NCBI GenBank assembly: GCA_963750735.1
Contig: CAVVRY010000019.1
Coordinates: 682,001 to 746,000 of the forward strand
Reading direction: 5' to 3'
Length of the DNA: 64,000 nucleotides
Source of the DNA: JANTGF01 sp963750735
Lineage (GTDB): Bacteria; Bacteroidota; Bacteroidia; Bacteroidales; VadinHA17
In this document: piece by piece, positions 27,616-36,182 of the stretch
Numbering within the stretch: the first letter of the stretch is position 1
Layout of the letters: the number at the start of each line of letters is the position of its first letter
Made by a program: the position numbers and the translations under genes
Notes under the pieces: generated by a model
Database searches by the model: none
Told to the model about the DNA's origin: nothing
Seen by the model: the letters and a program-made list of their open reading frames with translations, nothing else

Positions 27616-29046
27616 TTAGATTTTAAGCTTTTTTTCTAATTCGCCAATCTGTAGCCTGAATCTTTTATCAGTATCGATAAGATTATTTACTGTTTTACAT
27701 GCATGTAGAACAGTTGCATGATCTTTTCCACCAATTTTCGAACCAATTGTTGCAAGTGACGATTTTGTAAGGCTTTTTGAGAAAAACATGGCAATTTGCC
27801 TGGCCTGAACAATTTCTCTCTTGCGGGTTTTACTTTGGATCAGGTTAAGTGGTATGTTGTAGTATTCACATACAATTTTTTGAATATACTCAATTGAAAT
27901 CTCGTGATAGGAGTTTTTAACCAATTTATCAATCATTTGTCTAGCCAGGTCGATGGTAATCTCCTTTTTATTTAAAGTAGATTGAGCAAGCAATGAAATT
28001 AAGGCTCCTTCAAGCTCCCTGACATTTGTTGAAATATGGGTGGCCACGTATTCTATAACAGAATCATCAATCTCAATTCCATCGTTGTAGACTTTTTTCT
28101 TTAAAATAGCAATACGTGTCTCAAAATCAGGTGATTGAAGGTCTGCTGATAAGCCCCATTTAAACCTCGACAACAGTCGTTGTTCTAAACCTTGAAGTTC
28201 AACAGGTGGTTTGTCTGAAGTTAAAATTAGTTGCTTACCGTTCTGATGAAGATGATTAAAGATGTGGAAAAACGTGTCCTGAGTTTTTTCTTTTCCAGCA
28301 AACTCCTGGACATCATCAATAATCAGCACATCTATCATTTGATAAAAATGCAGGAAGTCGTTTTTTGAGTTGTTTCTAATAGATTCGACAAACTGAGTTT
28401 GGAAAATATTAGCAGTTACATACAGAACTATTTTTTCAGGATTTGTTTCCTTTACCTGTATTCCAATGGCCTGTGCTAAGTGCGTTTTACCAAGGCCGGA
28501 ATCACCATAAATCAAAAACGGATTAAAAGCAGTACCACCGGGTTTATTTCCAACAGCAAAACCTGCTGAGCGGGCCAGCCTGTTGCATTCACCTTCGATG
28601 AAATTTGTAAAAGAATATTCAGGATTTAATTGTGGATTAACATGTATCTTTTTAATGCCAGGAATTATAAAAGGATTTTTAATTGAACTTCCTTCGTTTT
28701 CCAAGGGTAGAGTTAAAGGTTTATTCTTTAATGATGATTGATTTTTGGTTGGAAATTTAACAGTGTATGGCTTCGATTGGGCATGAGGATTGTTTTCCAT
28801 AACAACACTATACTCAAGCTTTGCATCCTGCCCGATTTCTTTTCTTAGTGTTTTCTTTAAAATGTCAATATATTGTTCCTCAAGATATTCATAGAAAAAA
28901 GGACTTGGTACCTGTATGGTAAGAATATTATCCTTTAGTTTTACTGGTACTATAGGTTCAAACCATGTCCTATAACTTATAGAAGGAACATTATCCTTTA
29001 TAATTTTCAGACACCTCTTCCAAACTTCAAAATGATCTTTACTCAT
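27616..29046 (-). CDS. dnaA: Chromosomal replication initiator protein DnaA
   Basis: A 476-residue DnaA with all four domains. Domain I starts VWKRCLKIIKDNVPSISYRTWF; domain II is a short variable linker; domain III is the AAA+ ATPase with Walker A GDSGLGKTHLAQAIG and Walker B VLIIDDVQEF; domain IV ends with the DNA-binding signature GGKDHATVLHACKTV. It opens the replication origin by binding DnaA boxes. The gene is followed by kdsA and preceded by a 412-bp AT-rich intergenic region. No other origin-type genes such as dnaN or gyrB are near. Confidence 0.97.
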   Translation of the reverse strand: MSKDHFEVWKRCLKIIKDNVPSISYRTWFEPIVPVKLKDNILTIQVPSPFFYEYLEEQYIDILKKTLRKEIGQDAKLEYSVVMENNPHAQSKPYTVKFPTKNQSSLKNKPLTLPLENEGSSIKNPFIIPGIKKIHVNPQLNPEYSFTNFIEGECNRLARSAGFAVGNKPGGTAFNPFLIYGDSGLGKTHLAQAIGIQVKETNPEKIVLYVTANIFQTQFVESIRNNSKNDFLHFYQMIDVLIIDDVQEFAGKEKTQDTFFHIFNHLHQNGKQLILTSDKPPVELQGLEQRLLSRFKWGLSADLQSPDFETRIAILKKKVYNDGIEIDDSVIEYVATHISTNVRELEGALISLLAQSTLNKKEITIDLARQMIDKLVKNSYHEISIEYIQKIVCEYYNIPLNLIQSKTRKREIVQARQIAMFFSKSLTKSSLATIGSKIGGKDHATVLHACKTVNNLIDTDKRFRLQIGELEKKLKI

Positions 29047-29458
29047 TAATTTTAGGTAGTAATATACTTTTCGACTATTCTAATTTTGACTCAGCGAATT
29101 TTGTTAAAAAATAGGTAAAAAAAAAATGCAAAAACCCTTGACAAATTAATAAAAGTTATATTGGATTTAAAATCAGCCCTTTATTTTTTTAAATAAATGT
29201 AAAAAAAATAAAACATATTTTTTCTAAAGTATATATGATTGATTTTTAATACATTATGTAATATTCGCATTAATGTTTTGTTAATAAATTGTTAATGAGA
29301 GGATTGACCAATTCTAGTTAAAGTAGAATTAAGATTAACGAACAAAAATCTCATTTTAGAATGATTTTAAGCAATATAAAAATTAAGGAAAAATAGGGTC
29401 ATTTTAAGAAAATGAAATATAAGAATACGAAAATGCTTGTTGAAAGTAATCTGATATT
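29047..29458. other. AT-rich intergenic region upstream of dnaA
   Basis: 412 bp without a gene. It is very AT-rich, with an A10 run near 29117-29126 and repeated TTGTTAATAAATTGTTAATG near 29278. It must carry the dnaA promoter. I looked for TTATCCACA-type DnaA boxes on both strands and saw none that match well, so an origin is not supported here. Confidence 0.6.
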
Positions 29459-30415
29459 TTATTCACTCTTTTTCTTTTTATCTTTTTTACCGAACATGGA
29501 AAACTGGACATAACTACCGGGATTTTCTTTCAAATCAATAAGCAGTAAATCAAGGCTTTTAGTAAGGTTTTCCAGGTTGTAATAAAGTGTATCATTGGTT
29601 GCCAGCATTCCTATGGTCCCATTCCCATTATTTATTCCGGCAAGTAATATTTGAAGGTTTTCTGCACTTAATGTAAGATTTGTTAATAGTTCTTTAATGT
29701 CAACTTCAGCAATTGAGTCAGTTATTGCTGCAACATTTCCCATTATTGTGTTAAGCTCGTCCGTATTGTTTTTCAACGACTCTGAAAGTGTTTCCAGATT
29801 GGTGACAATTTTCTTAAATTGACTATTATCGTCAGCAAAGAATGTATCAAGCGCTTCTGCTGAGCGGTTCAAATGGTGCATAGTACCATTGATATTCTCA
29901 GAGAATTCAGGTGTAAAAGTATATGTTATAACAGACATTACAGAATCAATTGAAATTAGAACTTTTTCAACCTTGTCTTTAACAGGCATAAGTTCATCAC
30001 CAACAAGATCCAATAAGCTAGCCTCTACTCTTCCAACCAAAGTATCACCAGCTTCATGCATTCCAGCCTCATTTGATAATACAAGCTTTATACCCTGTGA
30101 ACCCATTAAATCTACACTGTATATTCTAGCTTCAGAATTCAAAGGAATTTTAAAGTCCTCACTGAGGAGAATTTTGACCAGAAGGTTTTTTGACCGACCA
30201 GACATTAAACTAATGTCACTTACTAGGCCAATCTTATAGCCGTTAAGAGTAACAGTATTAGATTTTTTTAAACCATTTATATCATTATAAACCACATTAT
30301 AGGTTTGAGATGGTTTTGCAATATTTACTCCTTTCAAAAAGTTATAACCCCAAACAAAAATGGCAATTGTTACAACTGCTATAATGCCGATCTTTACTTC
30401 AGTCTTAATCTTCAT
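29459..30415 (-). CDS. MlaD/MCE-domain substrate-binding protein
   Basis: A 318-residue protein with one N-terminal membrane helix (IGIIAVVTIAIFVWGYNFL) and an MCE domain at about residues 37-115 (YNDINGLKKSNTVTLNGYKIGLVSDISL). A long helical region follows, then a lysine-rich end (GKKDKKKKSE). MCE proteins hold lipids in the periplasm as part of Mla-type transport between the inner and outer membranes. No adjacent ABC-transporter genes are in this window. It lies 73 bp after the amidase gene on the same strand, an arrangement seen in other Bacteroidota. Confidence 0.88.
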   Translation of the reverse strand: MKIKTEVKIGIIAVVTIAIFVWGYNFLKGVNIAKPSQTYNVVYNDINGLKKSNTVTLNGYKIGLVSDISLMSGRSKNLLVKILLSEDFKIPLNSEARIYSVDLMGSQGIKLVLSNEAGMHEAGDTLVGRVEASLLDLVGDELMPVKDKVEKVLISIDSVMSVITYTFTPEFSENINGTMHHLNRSAEALDTFFADDNSQFKKIVTNLETLSESLKNNTDELNTIMGNVAAITDSIAEVDIKELLTNLTLSAENLQILLAGINNGNGTIGMLATNDTLYYNLENLTKSLDLLLIDLKENPGSYVQFSMFGKKDKKKKSE

Positions 30416-30488
30416 TCTCGCGGGTATTATTTTTCGAAGCGTAAAAGTATGATATTTTACTACAATATTAAATTATATGTAAATTTAA

Positions 30489-31598
30489 TCAATTATTTCT
30501 GAGAGCTTCACTCAATGGAATAATTTCACCATTTTTTACTGCTATTACAAACGCTCCTGATACCTTTTTTCTAATTTCTTTGCTTAAGTTAACAATATCG
30601 TTATAATCGAGTGATTTACCAACAGCATATTTGTACCATTTCCCCACATGAAATTCCTCAACATCATCAAAATTCTTAAAACTCTCTGATTCCAAGGGGA
30701 TTTGATTAACTGATGATACTATTTGAACTTTAAAATAGGTGCTTTCTTCAGGTTCTATATGAGTGAAGTTACTCCGGCTTTCAATTCTTTTCTTATAGTC
30801 TCTGAAGGCTCGAAATATAGCTGAGGCCAGATAATCTTGTCCACTTTTTGAACTAAGAAATTTTTCTTCTTTAGGACTTGAAATGTAGCCTGTTTCAATT
30901 AAAACACTGGGCATTGTAGTTTGCCAGAGGACAACAAACCCTGCCTGTCGAACTCCTCGATCTCTCCGCATTGCCTTATTTCTGAACTGGTCCTGGATCA
31001 TTCCTGCAAATTCAGCACTTTGATTAAGAAAAGTGTTTTGCATCAAGTTAAATATAATATATGATTCAGCAGAATTTGGATCGAAACCTTCGTAATTTGA
31101 ATTGTAGTCTTCCTCAAAAGTAATTACAGAGTTTTCCTTTTTTGCCACCTCAAAATTTCTTTCATTTGTGTGCAATCCCATTACATAAGTTTCGGCTCCC
31201 ATAACATTAGGGTTATTTGGAAATGAATTTGCATGGATTGAAATGAAAAGATCAGCGTCAGCTTTGTTTGCGATATCACCCCTTTTATAAAGAGGTATAA
31301 GGACATCAGTTTTTCTGGTGTAGATTACTTCAACACCCTCAATTTTTTCCTCTATATAATTTCCAAGTTTTATAGCAACTCCCAGAGCTATATCCTTTTC
31401 CATTGCCGTTTTACCCCGGGCCCCTGAATCTCTTCCACCATGTCCAGCATCAATAACAACCTTTTTGATTTTGTACTCGTTAGATTGATTTTGTGCAGTT
31501 GCATAAGACAGAGGTAACAAAAAGATGCAAATTTTAATAATTATTAAGTAAATGAATCGTTTCAGTAGTAAAAAAACAATTAATTTCGGACGATGCAT
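30489..31598 (-). CDS. N-acetylmuramoyl-L-alanine amidase (Amidase_3) with SPOR-like C-terminus
   Basis: A 369-residue exported amidase. A signal peptide (residues 1 to about 35) precedes the zinc-amidase domain with VVIDAGHGGRDSGARG, a glutamate in AMEKDIALGVAIKLG, SIHANSFPNNP, and the catalytic glutamate in SVLIETGYISSPKEE. It cleaves the bond between MurNAc and the stem peptide. The C-terminal 80 residues (YFKVQIVSSVNQIPLES to FVIAVKNGEIIPLSEA) look like a SPOR-type peptidoglycan-binding domain. It is transcribed divergently from lptD. Confidence 0.92.
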   Translation of the reverse strand: MHRPKLIVFLLLKRFIYLIIIKICIFLLPLSYATAQNQSNEYKIKKVVIDAGHGGRDSGARGKTAMEKDIALGVAIKLGNYIEEKIEGVEVIYTRKTDVLIPLYKRGDIANKADADLFISIHANSFPNNPNVMGAETYVMGLHTNERNFEVAKKENSVITFEEDYNSNYEGFDPNSAESYIIFNLMQNTFLNQSAEFAGMIQDQFRNKAMRRDRGVRQAGFVVLWQTTMPSVLIETGYISSPKEEKFLSSKSGQDYLASAIFRAFRDYKKRIESRSNFTHIEPEESTYFKVQIVSSVNQIPLESESFKNFDDVEEFHVGKWYKYAVGKSLDYNDIVNLSKEIRKKVSGAFVIAVKNGEIIPLSEALRNN

Positions 31599-31774
31599 AT
31601 TTAAAAGTATCTTTTGTGGTTAGATTCGTTTGAACCTTTAGAAATTATATTATTCAATCTTGAAATCAGGCTATCTTATATAAACTAATTTCATACAAAA
31701 ATAGTATAATCAATCAGCAATTAAAAGAACTGATTTGGATCTTCTTTTTTCTTTTAATACTGGTTGTTCCTTCA

Positions 31775-34369
31775 TTGGGCTATGCACAAAATGTTGCACA
31801 GCTTGATACATTATCTATAAAGAGAGATAGCATAATGCAGGATACTGTGGTTCAGTCTGTATCAACCACTGATAGATCTGAAGAAGTATTGGATGCGGAG
31901 GTGGATTATGATGCCCAGGATTCAATTCTATTTGATATAGTCAATCAAAAAGTATTTATGTATGGTGATGCCATAGTAAAATATAAGGATATAACTTTAA
32001 AAGCTGATTATATTGTTTTGGATTTGGGAAAAAATGAGGTGTTTGCCGAAGGCATGCCTGACAGTACCGGTGCAATTGCAGGTAAACCAGAATTCACTGA
32101 AGGCAAGGAAACGTTTGAATCATCTACACTTACGTACAATTTTAGTTCAAAGAAGGGGATAATTACTGGTATTATCTCTGAGCAGGAGGGGGGATATTTG
32201 CATAGTGCAAAAACAAAAAAGCTGGCTGATGGATCTATAAATTTATCGAAGGGCAAGTACACAACTTGTGAAGCTCCTGATCCCCATTTTTATCTTGCCC
32301 TCACAAAGGCTAAGGTGATACCTGATGACAAAATTGTATCAGGGCCTGCCTATATGGTTTTGGAGGACATTCCGTTACCCCTGGTTTTACCATTTGGGTT
32401 TTTCCCAAATCAACAAACGAAAGCATCGGGGATATTGATACCAGAATGGGGAGAAGAAAAAAACCGTGGCTTTTTTCTCCGAAATGGGGGTTATTATTTT
32501 GCCTTGAGTGATTATTTTGACCTTGCAATTACAGGTGATGTTTTTACCAATGGAACATGGGGGTTTGGTGTTCGATCAAATTATAAAGTGAGGTACAGAT
32601 TCAGTGGAAATCTCGCATTTAGATATTATAATAATGTAGCTGGTGATCTTGATCTAGGTAATTATGTAAGAAAATCTGATTATTCTATTAATTGGTCACA
32701 TAGGCTTGATCCAAAATCAGCCCCGTCAAGTACATTTTCAGCCTCAGTTAATATGAGTTCCTCTTCCTTTGATAAGAACCATAGTTATTCTGAAGATAAT
32801 TATCTAACGAATACAAAGCAATCCAGTATTTCATACTCGAAAAGATGGGAAGGAACACCTTTTAACTTAAGTGCCAGTTTGAATCATAGCCAGAATAGCC
32901 AGAATCAATCCGTTAGCCTGAATTTACCAAAAGTTTCTTTTAATATGAACCGGATTTATCCTTTCAGGAACTTATCGAAAACACCAGGAAGTTCAAAGTG
33001 GTATCAGAATATAGAACTAAGTTATAAGGCTAATCTGGAGAACAGAATTAATACAATCGATTCACTTTTATTTACCTCTGCAGTATGGGATGATATGGAG
33101 AATGGATTCAAACATCAAATACCCTTATCGGCAAACTTTAAACCATTTAGAAATTTTAATGTGTCTCCACGAATACAATACCAGGGGGTTATGTACACAG
33201 AATCTATCCGAAAACATTGGGAGCCAGATTATGTTGATCCTGAAACTGGTGAAGTTACACCTACAGTAATTACAGATACTATTGATGGATTTCAATATGC
33301 ACATTCGTATTTGCCATCCATATCTGTAAATTTGAATCCAAAAATTTATGGTACGTATCAGTTTAAGAATCAAGACTCAAAGGTTGTTGCCATCCGACAT
33401 TTAATGACCCCCTCAATTGGTGCATCCTATGTACCTAATATGAAAAATCTTTCTCCTAACTATTATGATACTGTCCAGATTGATACTACTGGGAGAACCC
33501 AGGTTTATTCCTATTTTCAGAACAATATATATGGTACACCCTCTTTAAATGGTCAATCGGGATCAATTACATTTGCCTTAAATAATAACGTTGAAATGAA
33601 AGTGCGGACTGAATCGGATTCTCTTGGAGATACCAAAAAGGTTAAACTTATTGATAATTTGACTATTAGCACTAACTATAATATTTTTGCAGATTCTCTA
33701 AATCTGGCACCCATTAATTTTTCTGGCTATACAACAGTTTTCAACCGAAAAGTGAAAATAAATTTCAATGGTGCATTTGACCCTTACGCTTTAAATGAGG
33801 ACGGAAGGAAAATAAATAAATTCGCCATTTCAGAAACCGGTAAGTTAGCTCGATTAACTCGTTTTAGTTTTGGTGTGGATTTTACAATCACATCTAAACA
33901 GGGAGCTGGTGCTGCCCCTCCATCGAATAATCAGAACAGGATGATGGGCACAGATCCTTCAATGGATCTGGATGTGGAGAATCAGATGGTGCAGGATATT
34001 ATTCCATTGGGCTCGACAAAATACCCAGGGTATGTAGATTTTAATATTCCGTGGTCTCTTTCATTTCGCTACAATTTCAATTATTCAAAGCCCGGATTAA
34101 GTTCCAGCATTACACAAACATTAAATTTTAACGGAAATATAAGCTTAACTCCTAAATGGAAGATTGGTATAAGTTCAGGTTGGGACTTTGAAGCCAACCA
34201 ACTTTCCTACACTTCATTAAATATTTATAGGGACTTACATTGTTGGGAAATGAGATTTTCGTGGATACCAATGGGCCGGCATCAAAGCTATACTTTCGGT
34301 ATAAATGCAAAGGCGTCTCTCCTGAAAGATTTAAAATATGAAAGGCGCAAAGATTGGAGGGATTTCTAA
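31775..34369 (+). CDS. lptD: LPS-assembly protein LptD (OstA-like N-terminus, beta-barrel)
   Basis: A protein of about 864 residues from the in-frame TTG at 31775. The N-terminal OstA-like jellyroll (VFMYGDAIVKYKDITLKADYIVLD) leads into a long beta-barrel, including DIPLPLVLPFGFFPN, a Bacteroidota LptD hallmark. It inserts LPS into the outer leaflet of the outer membrane. The TTG lies inside the signal peptide. The same frame is open further up and encodes LKELIWIFFFLLILVVPSLG before YAQ, but has no ATG, GTG or TTG there, so the true start is probably a rare codon such as ATA at 31706 or is hidden by a sequence error. Divergent from the amidase. Confidence 0.88.
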   Translation: MGYAQNVAQLDTLSIKRDSIMQDTVVQSVSTTDRSEEVLDAEVDYDAQDSILFDIVNQKVFMYGDAIVKYKDITLKADYIVLDLGKNEVFAEGMPDSTGAIAGKPEFTEGKETFESSTLTYNFSSKKGIITGIISEQEGGYLHSAKTKKLADGSINLSKGKYTTCEAPDPHFYLALTKAKVIPDDKIVSGPAYMVLEDIPLPLVLPFGFFPNQQTKASGILIPEWGEEKNRGFFLRNGGYYFALSDYFDLAITGDVFTNGTWGFGVRSNYKVRYRFSGNLAFRYYNNVAGDLDLGNYVRKSDYSINWSHRLDPKSAPSSTFSASVNMSSSSFDKNHSYSEDNYLTNTKQSSISYSKRWEGTPFNLSASLNHSQNSQNQSVSLNLPKVSFNMNRIYPFRNLSKTPGSSKWYQNIELSYKANLENRINTIDSLLFTSAVWDDMENGFKHQIPLSANFKPFRNFNVSPRIQYQGVMYTESIRKHWEPDYVDPETGEVTPTVITDTIDGFQYAHSYLPSISVNLNPKIYGTYQFKNQDSKVVAIRHLMTPSIGASYVPNMKNLSPNYYDTVQIDTTGRTQVYSYFQNNIYGTPSLNGQSGSITFALNNNVEMKVRTESDSLGDTKKVKLIDNLTISTNYNIFADSLNLAPINFSGYTTVFNRKVKINFNGAFDPYALNEDGRKINKFAISETGKLARLTRFSFGVDFTITSKQGAGAAPPSNNQNRMMGTDPSMDLDVENQMVQDIIPLGSTKYPGYVDFNIPWSLSFRYNFNYSKPGLSSSITQTLNFNGNISLTPKWKIGISSGWDFEANQLSYTSLNIYRDLHCWEMRFSWIPMGRHQSYTFGINAKASLLKDLKYERRKDWRDF

Positions 34370-34434
34370 TTTTTCGTAACTTCATTGGTTCATTAGTTTT
34401 TTATTCTGTAAGTATTCCTAATAAATAATATACA

Positions 34435-34818
34435 ATGAAGAAAAAAATAATTAAAACAGCAAAAGCCCCTAAGGCTGTCGGACCATATAGTCAGGCTGTT
34501 GAAGCAGGAGGCATGCTATTTATTTCAGGTCAAATACCTCTGGATCCGGAAACTGGTAAAGTAGTGGAAGGAGGAATCAAGGAACAGACAGCCCAGGTAT
34601 TGAAAAATATTCAAATTATATTATCAGCTGCAGGCTATAGAAAAAGAGATGTAGTTAAATCGACTTGCCTGCTTGAGGATATGAACGATTTTCAGGCAAT
34701 GAATGAAGTCTATGGTGATTTTTATAATGAAGATCCTCCTGCCAGGGCTGCATATGGGGTGGTAAAGTTACCTCTTGGCGTAAAAATCGAAATAGAGACT
34801 ATTGCTGTTAAAGGATAG
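34435..34818 (+). CDS. ridA: RidA, reactive intermediate/imine deaminase
   Basis: A 127-residue cytoplasmic RidA. Motifs include PKAVGPYSQAVEAGGMLFIS, GQIPLDPETGKVVEGG, NIQIILSAAGYRKRDVVK, and the catalytic arginine in PPARAAYGVVKLPLG. It hydrolyses enamine and imine by-products of PLP enzymes to ketoacids and ammonia. Length fits the family exactly. It follows lptD by 65 bp and ends at a bidirectional terminator shared with the ribosomal protein operon. The exported homologue at 134-553 shares only moderate identity. Confidence 0.93.
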   Translation: MKKKIIKTAKAPKAVGPYSQAVEAGGMLFISGQIPLDPETGKVVEGGIKEQTAQVLKNIQIILSAAGYRKRDVVKSTCLLEDMNDFQAMNEVYGDFYNEDPPARAAYGVVKLPLGVKIEIETIAVKG

Positions 34819-34838
34819 AATAGGGAGCCATATAAAAC

Positions 34839-34866
34839 AAAAAAAGCTCCAAGATGGAGCTTTTTT
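34839..34866. terminator. Bidirectional terminator between ridA and rplI
   Basis: A7, then GCTCC, loop AAGAT, GGAGC and T6. The symmetric A and T runs give a U-tract in both directions, so it can end ridA on the plus strand and the rpsF-rpsR-rplI operon on the minus strand. Confidence 0.85.
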
Positions 34867-34883
34867 CATTATATTTCTTAGAA

Positions 34884-35330
34884 CTATTCTGAGATGACCT
34901 GAAATTCCAGGTCAACCGATACTTCTTTATGGAGTTTTACAGTTGCTTTGTATGTTCCAACATTTTTAATCTGGTCATCAACAATCTTTATTAACTTCCT
35001 GTCAATCTCAAATCCTTCTTTTTGCAGAACTTCAGCCAATTGAATATTGTTTACAGAACCGAATATTTTTCCTTTGCTACTTGTTTTAGCACCAATTTCA
35101 AGACTAAGACCTTCAAGTTTCCCTGCTAATTCAAGAGCTTCATTCTTAATCTTTTCTTCCTTGTGTGCTCTTTGTTTCTGATTCTCAGAATGAATCTTCT
35201 TTGCTGAAGTAGTGGCTTGAATAGCCAGACCCTTTGGAATCAAGTAATTCCGGCCGTATCCATCTTTTACGTTAATGATATCGTTTTTATAACCCAGTGT
35301 TGAGATATCTTCTTTTAATATGATTTCCAT
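34884..35330 (-). CDS. rplI: Large-subunit ribosomal protein bL9
   Basis: A 148-residue L9. The N-terminal domain starts MEIILKEDISTLGYKNDIINV and contains VKDGYGRNYLIPKGLA, the family signature. A long connecting helix (KKIHSENQKQRAHKEEKIKN) leads to the C-terminal domain (GKIFGSVNNIQLAEVLQKEG). It is the last gene of the rpsF-rpsR-rplI operon, 14 bp after rpsR, and is followed by the bidirectional terminator. Confidence 0.97.
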   Translation of the reverse strand: MEIILKEDISTLGYKNDIINVKDGYGRNYLIPKGLAIQATTSAKKIHSENQKQRAHKEEKIKNEALELAGKLEGLSLEIGAKTSSKGKIFGSVNNIQLAEVLQKEGFEIDRKLIKIVDDQIKNVGTYKATVKLHKEVSVDLEFQVISE

Positions 35331-35344
35331 GATTTTCCCCTTCT

Positions 35345-35614
35345 TTATTTAAACATATCAGTAACATAGGGCAATAATGCCAAATGACGAGCCCTTTTAA
35401 CAGAACTGGCCACTTTTCTCTGGTACTTTAATGAGGTACCTGTAATTCGTCTTGGAAGTATCTTCCCTTGCTCATTAAGGAATTTTTTCAAGAACTCAGG
35501 ATCTTTATAATCGATATATTTGATTCTGTTCTTTTTGAATCGGCAATACTTCTTTTTCTTAACATCAACAGTAACTGGTGTAAGATATCTGATTTCTGAA
35601 TTGTTCTGTGCCAT
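35345..35614 (-). CDS. rpsR: Small-subunit ribosomal protein bS18
   Basis: An 89-residue S18 with KKKYCRFKKNRIKYIDYKD, then the RNA-binding core GKILPRRITGTSLKYQRKVA and SVKRARHLALLPYVTD. The N-terminal cysteine of the CRFxxN motif is retained. It lies 3 bp after the rpsF stop and 14 bp before rplI, the standard operon order. S18 binds next to S6 on the 30S platform. Confidence 0.97.
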   Translation of the reverse strand: MAQNNSEIRYLTPVTVDVKKKKYCRFKKNRIKYIDYKDPEFLKKFLNEQGKILPRRITGTSLKYQRKVASSVKRARHLALLPYVTDMFK

Positions 35615-35617
35615 TTC

Positions 35618-35971
35618 TTATTCCTCCACTTGTTTTTCGTTCTTTAATTTCTTTCTTCTTTTCTCACTATATGCAATAGCATATTTATCCATCCTGAATG
35701 TAAGGAATCGGATAATTCTTTCATCCCTTCTATATTCAGTTTCAAGTTTAGATATCAATTCACCTTCAGTTTTGAACTCAATCAGGTAATAAAAACCAGT
35801 TGATTTCTTCTGGATGGGGTAAGCCAGTTTCCGTAAACCCCAATTTTCTTCATGAATAATCTCACCTTCACCATCGGTGATGATCTTCTTGAATTTGTTT
35901 ACCGCTTCCTTCATCTGTGTATCAGACAAAACGGGAGTTGCAATGAAAACGGTTTCGTAATGGTTTAACAT
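35618..35971 (-). CDS. rpsF: Small-subunit ribosomal protein bS6
   Basis: S6 of 117 residues. I choose the ATG at 35971 (MLNHYETVFIATPVLSD) because family members start right at HYET; an upstream in-frame ATG at 36040 would add 23 atypical residues. The core has EENWGLRKLAYPIQKKSTGFYYLIEF, the fold that contacts S18, and FLTFRMDKYAIAYSEKRRK at the end. First gene of the rpsF-rpsR-rplI operon, divergent from dnaX. Confidence 0.96.
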   Translation of the reverse strand: MLNHYETVFIATPVLSDTQMKEAVNKFKKIITDGEGEIIHEENWGLRKLAYPIQKKSTGFYYLIEFKTEGELISKLETEYRRDERIIRFLTFRMDKYAIAYSEKRRKKLKNEKQVEE

Positions 35972-36111
35972 AATTAAAAATAGTTTAAAATTAAAATTCG
36001 AATTGGGCTGCAAAATTAGAATTTTTCTATAGAAAAGCAAAATCTTTAGATAATTTATTCCTTGATTTCTACTTGATTTAAAAATGTATCATGTGCAATC
36101 GTCGATTTAAG

Positions 36112-36119
36112 TATATTTG
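36112..36119 (+). promoter_or_regulatory. Possible -7 promoter element of dnaX
   Basis: TATATTTG matches TAnnTTTG, 64 bp before the dnaX ATG at 36183 in the divergent dnaX-rpsF intergenic region. No good -33 element is seen at the usual spacing. Confidence 0.35.
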
Positions 36120-36182
36120 TAAGATTGAAAACAGGTGAATGCTTGATCAACCTCCTGTGTATAATACCTTAACTATCACTGT

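Noticed and set aside
29138..29160. TTGACA followed by a TATATT-like box on the plus strand
   Set aside because: No plus-strand gene begins before lptD at about 31.7 kb, and Bacteroidota promoters do not use the TTGACA/TATAAT consensus.
29047..29458. Replication origin next to dnaA
   Set aside because: No convincing DnaA boxes on either strand, and no dnaN, gyrB or rpmH nearby. AT-richness alone is not enough.
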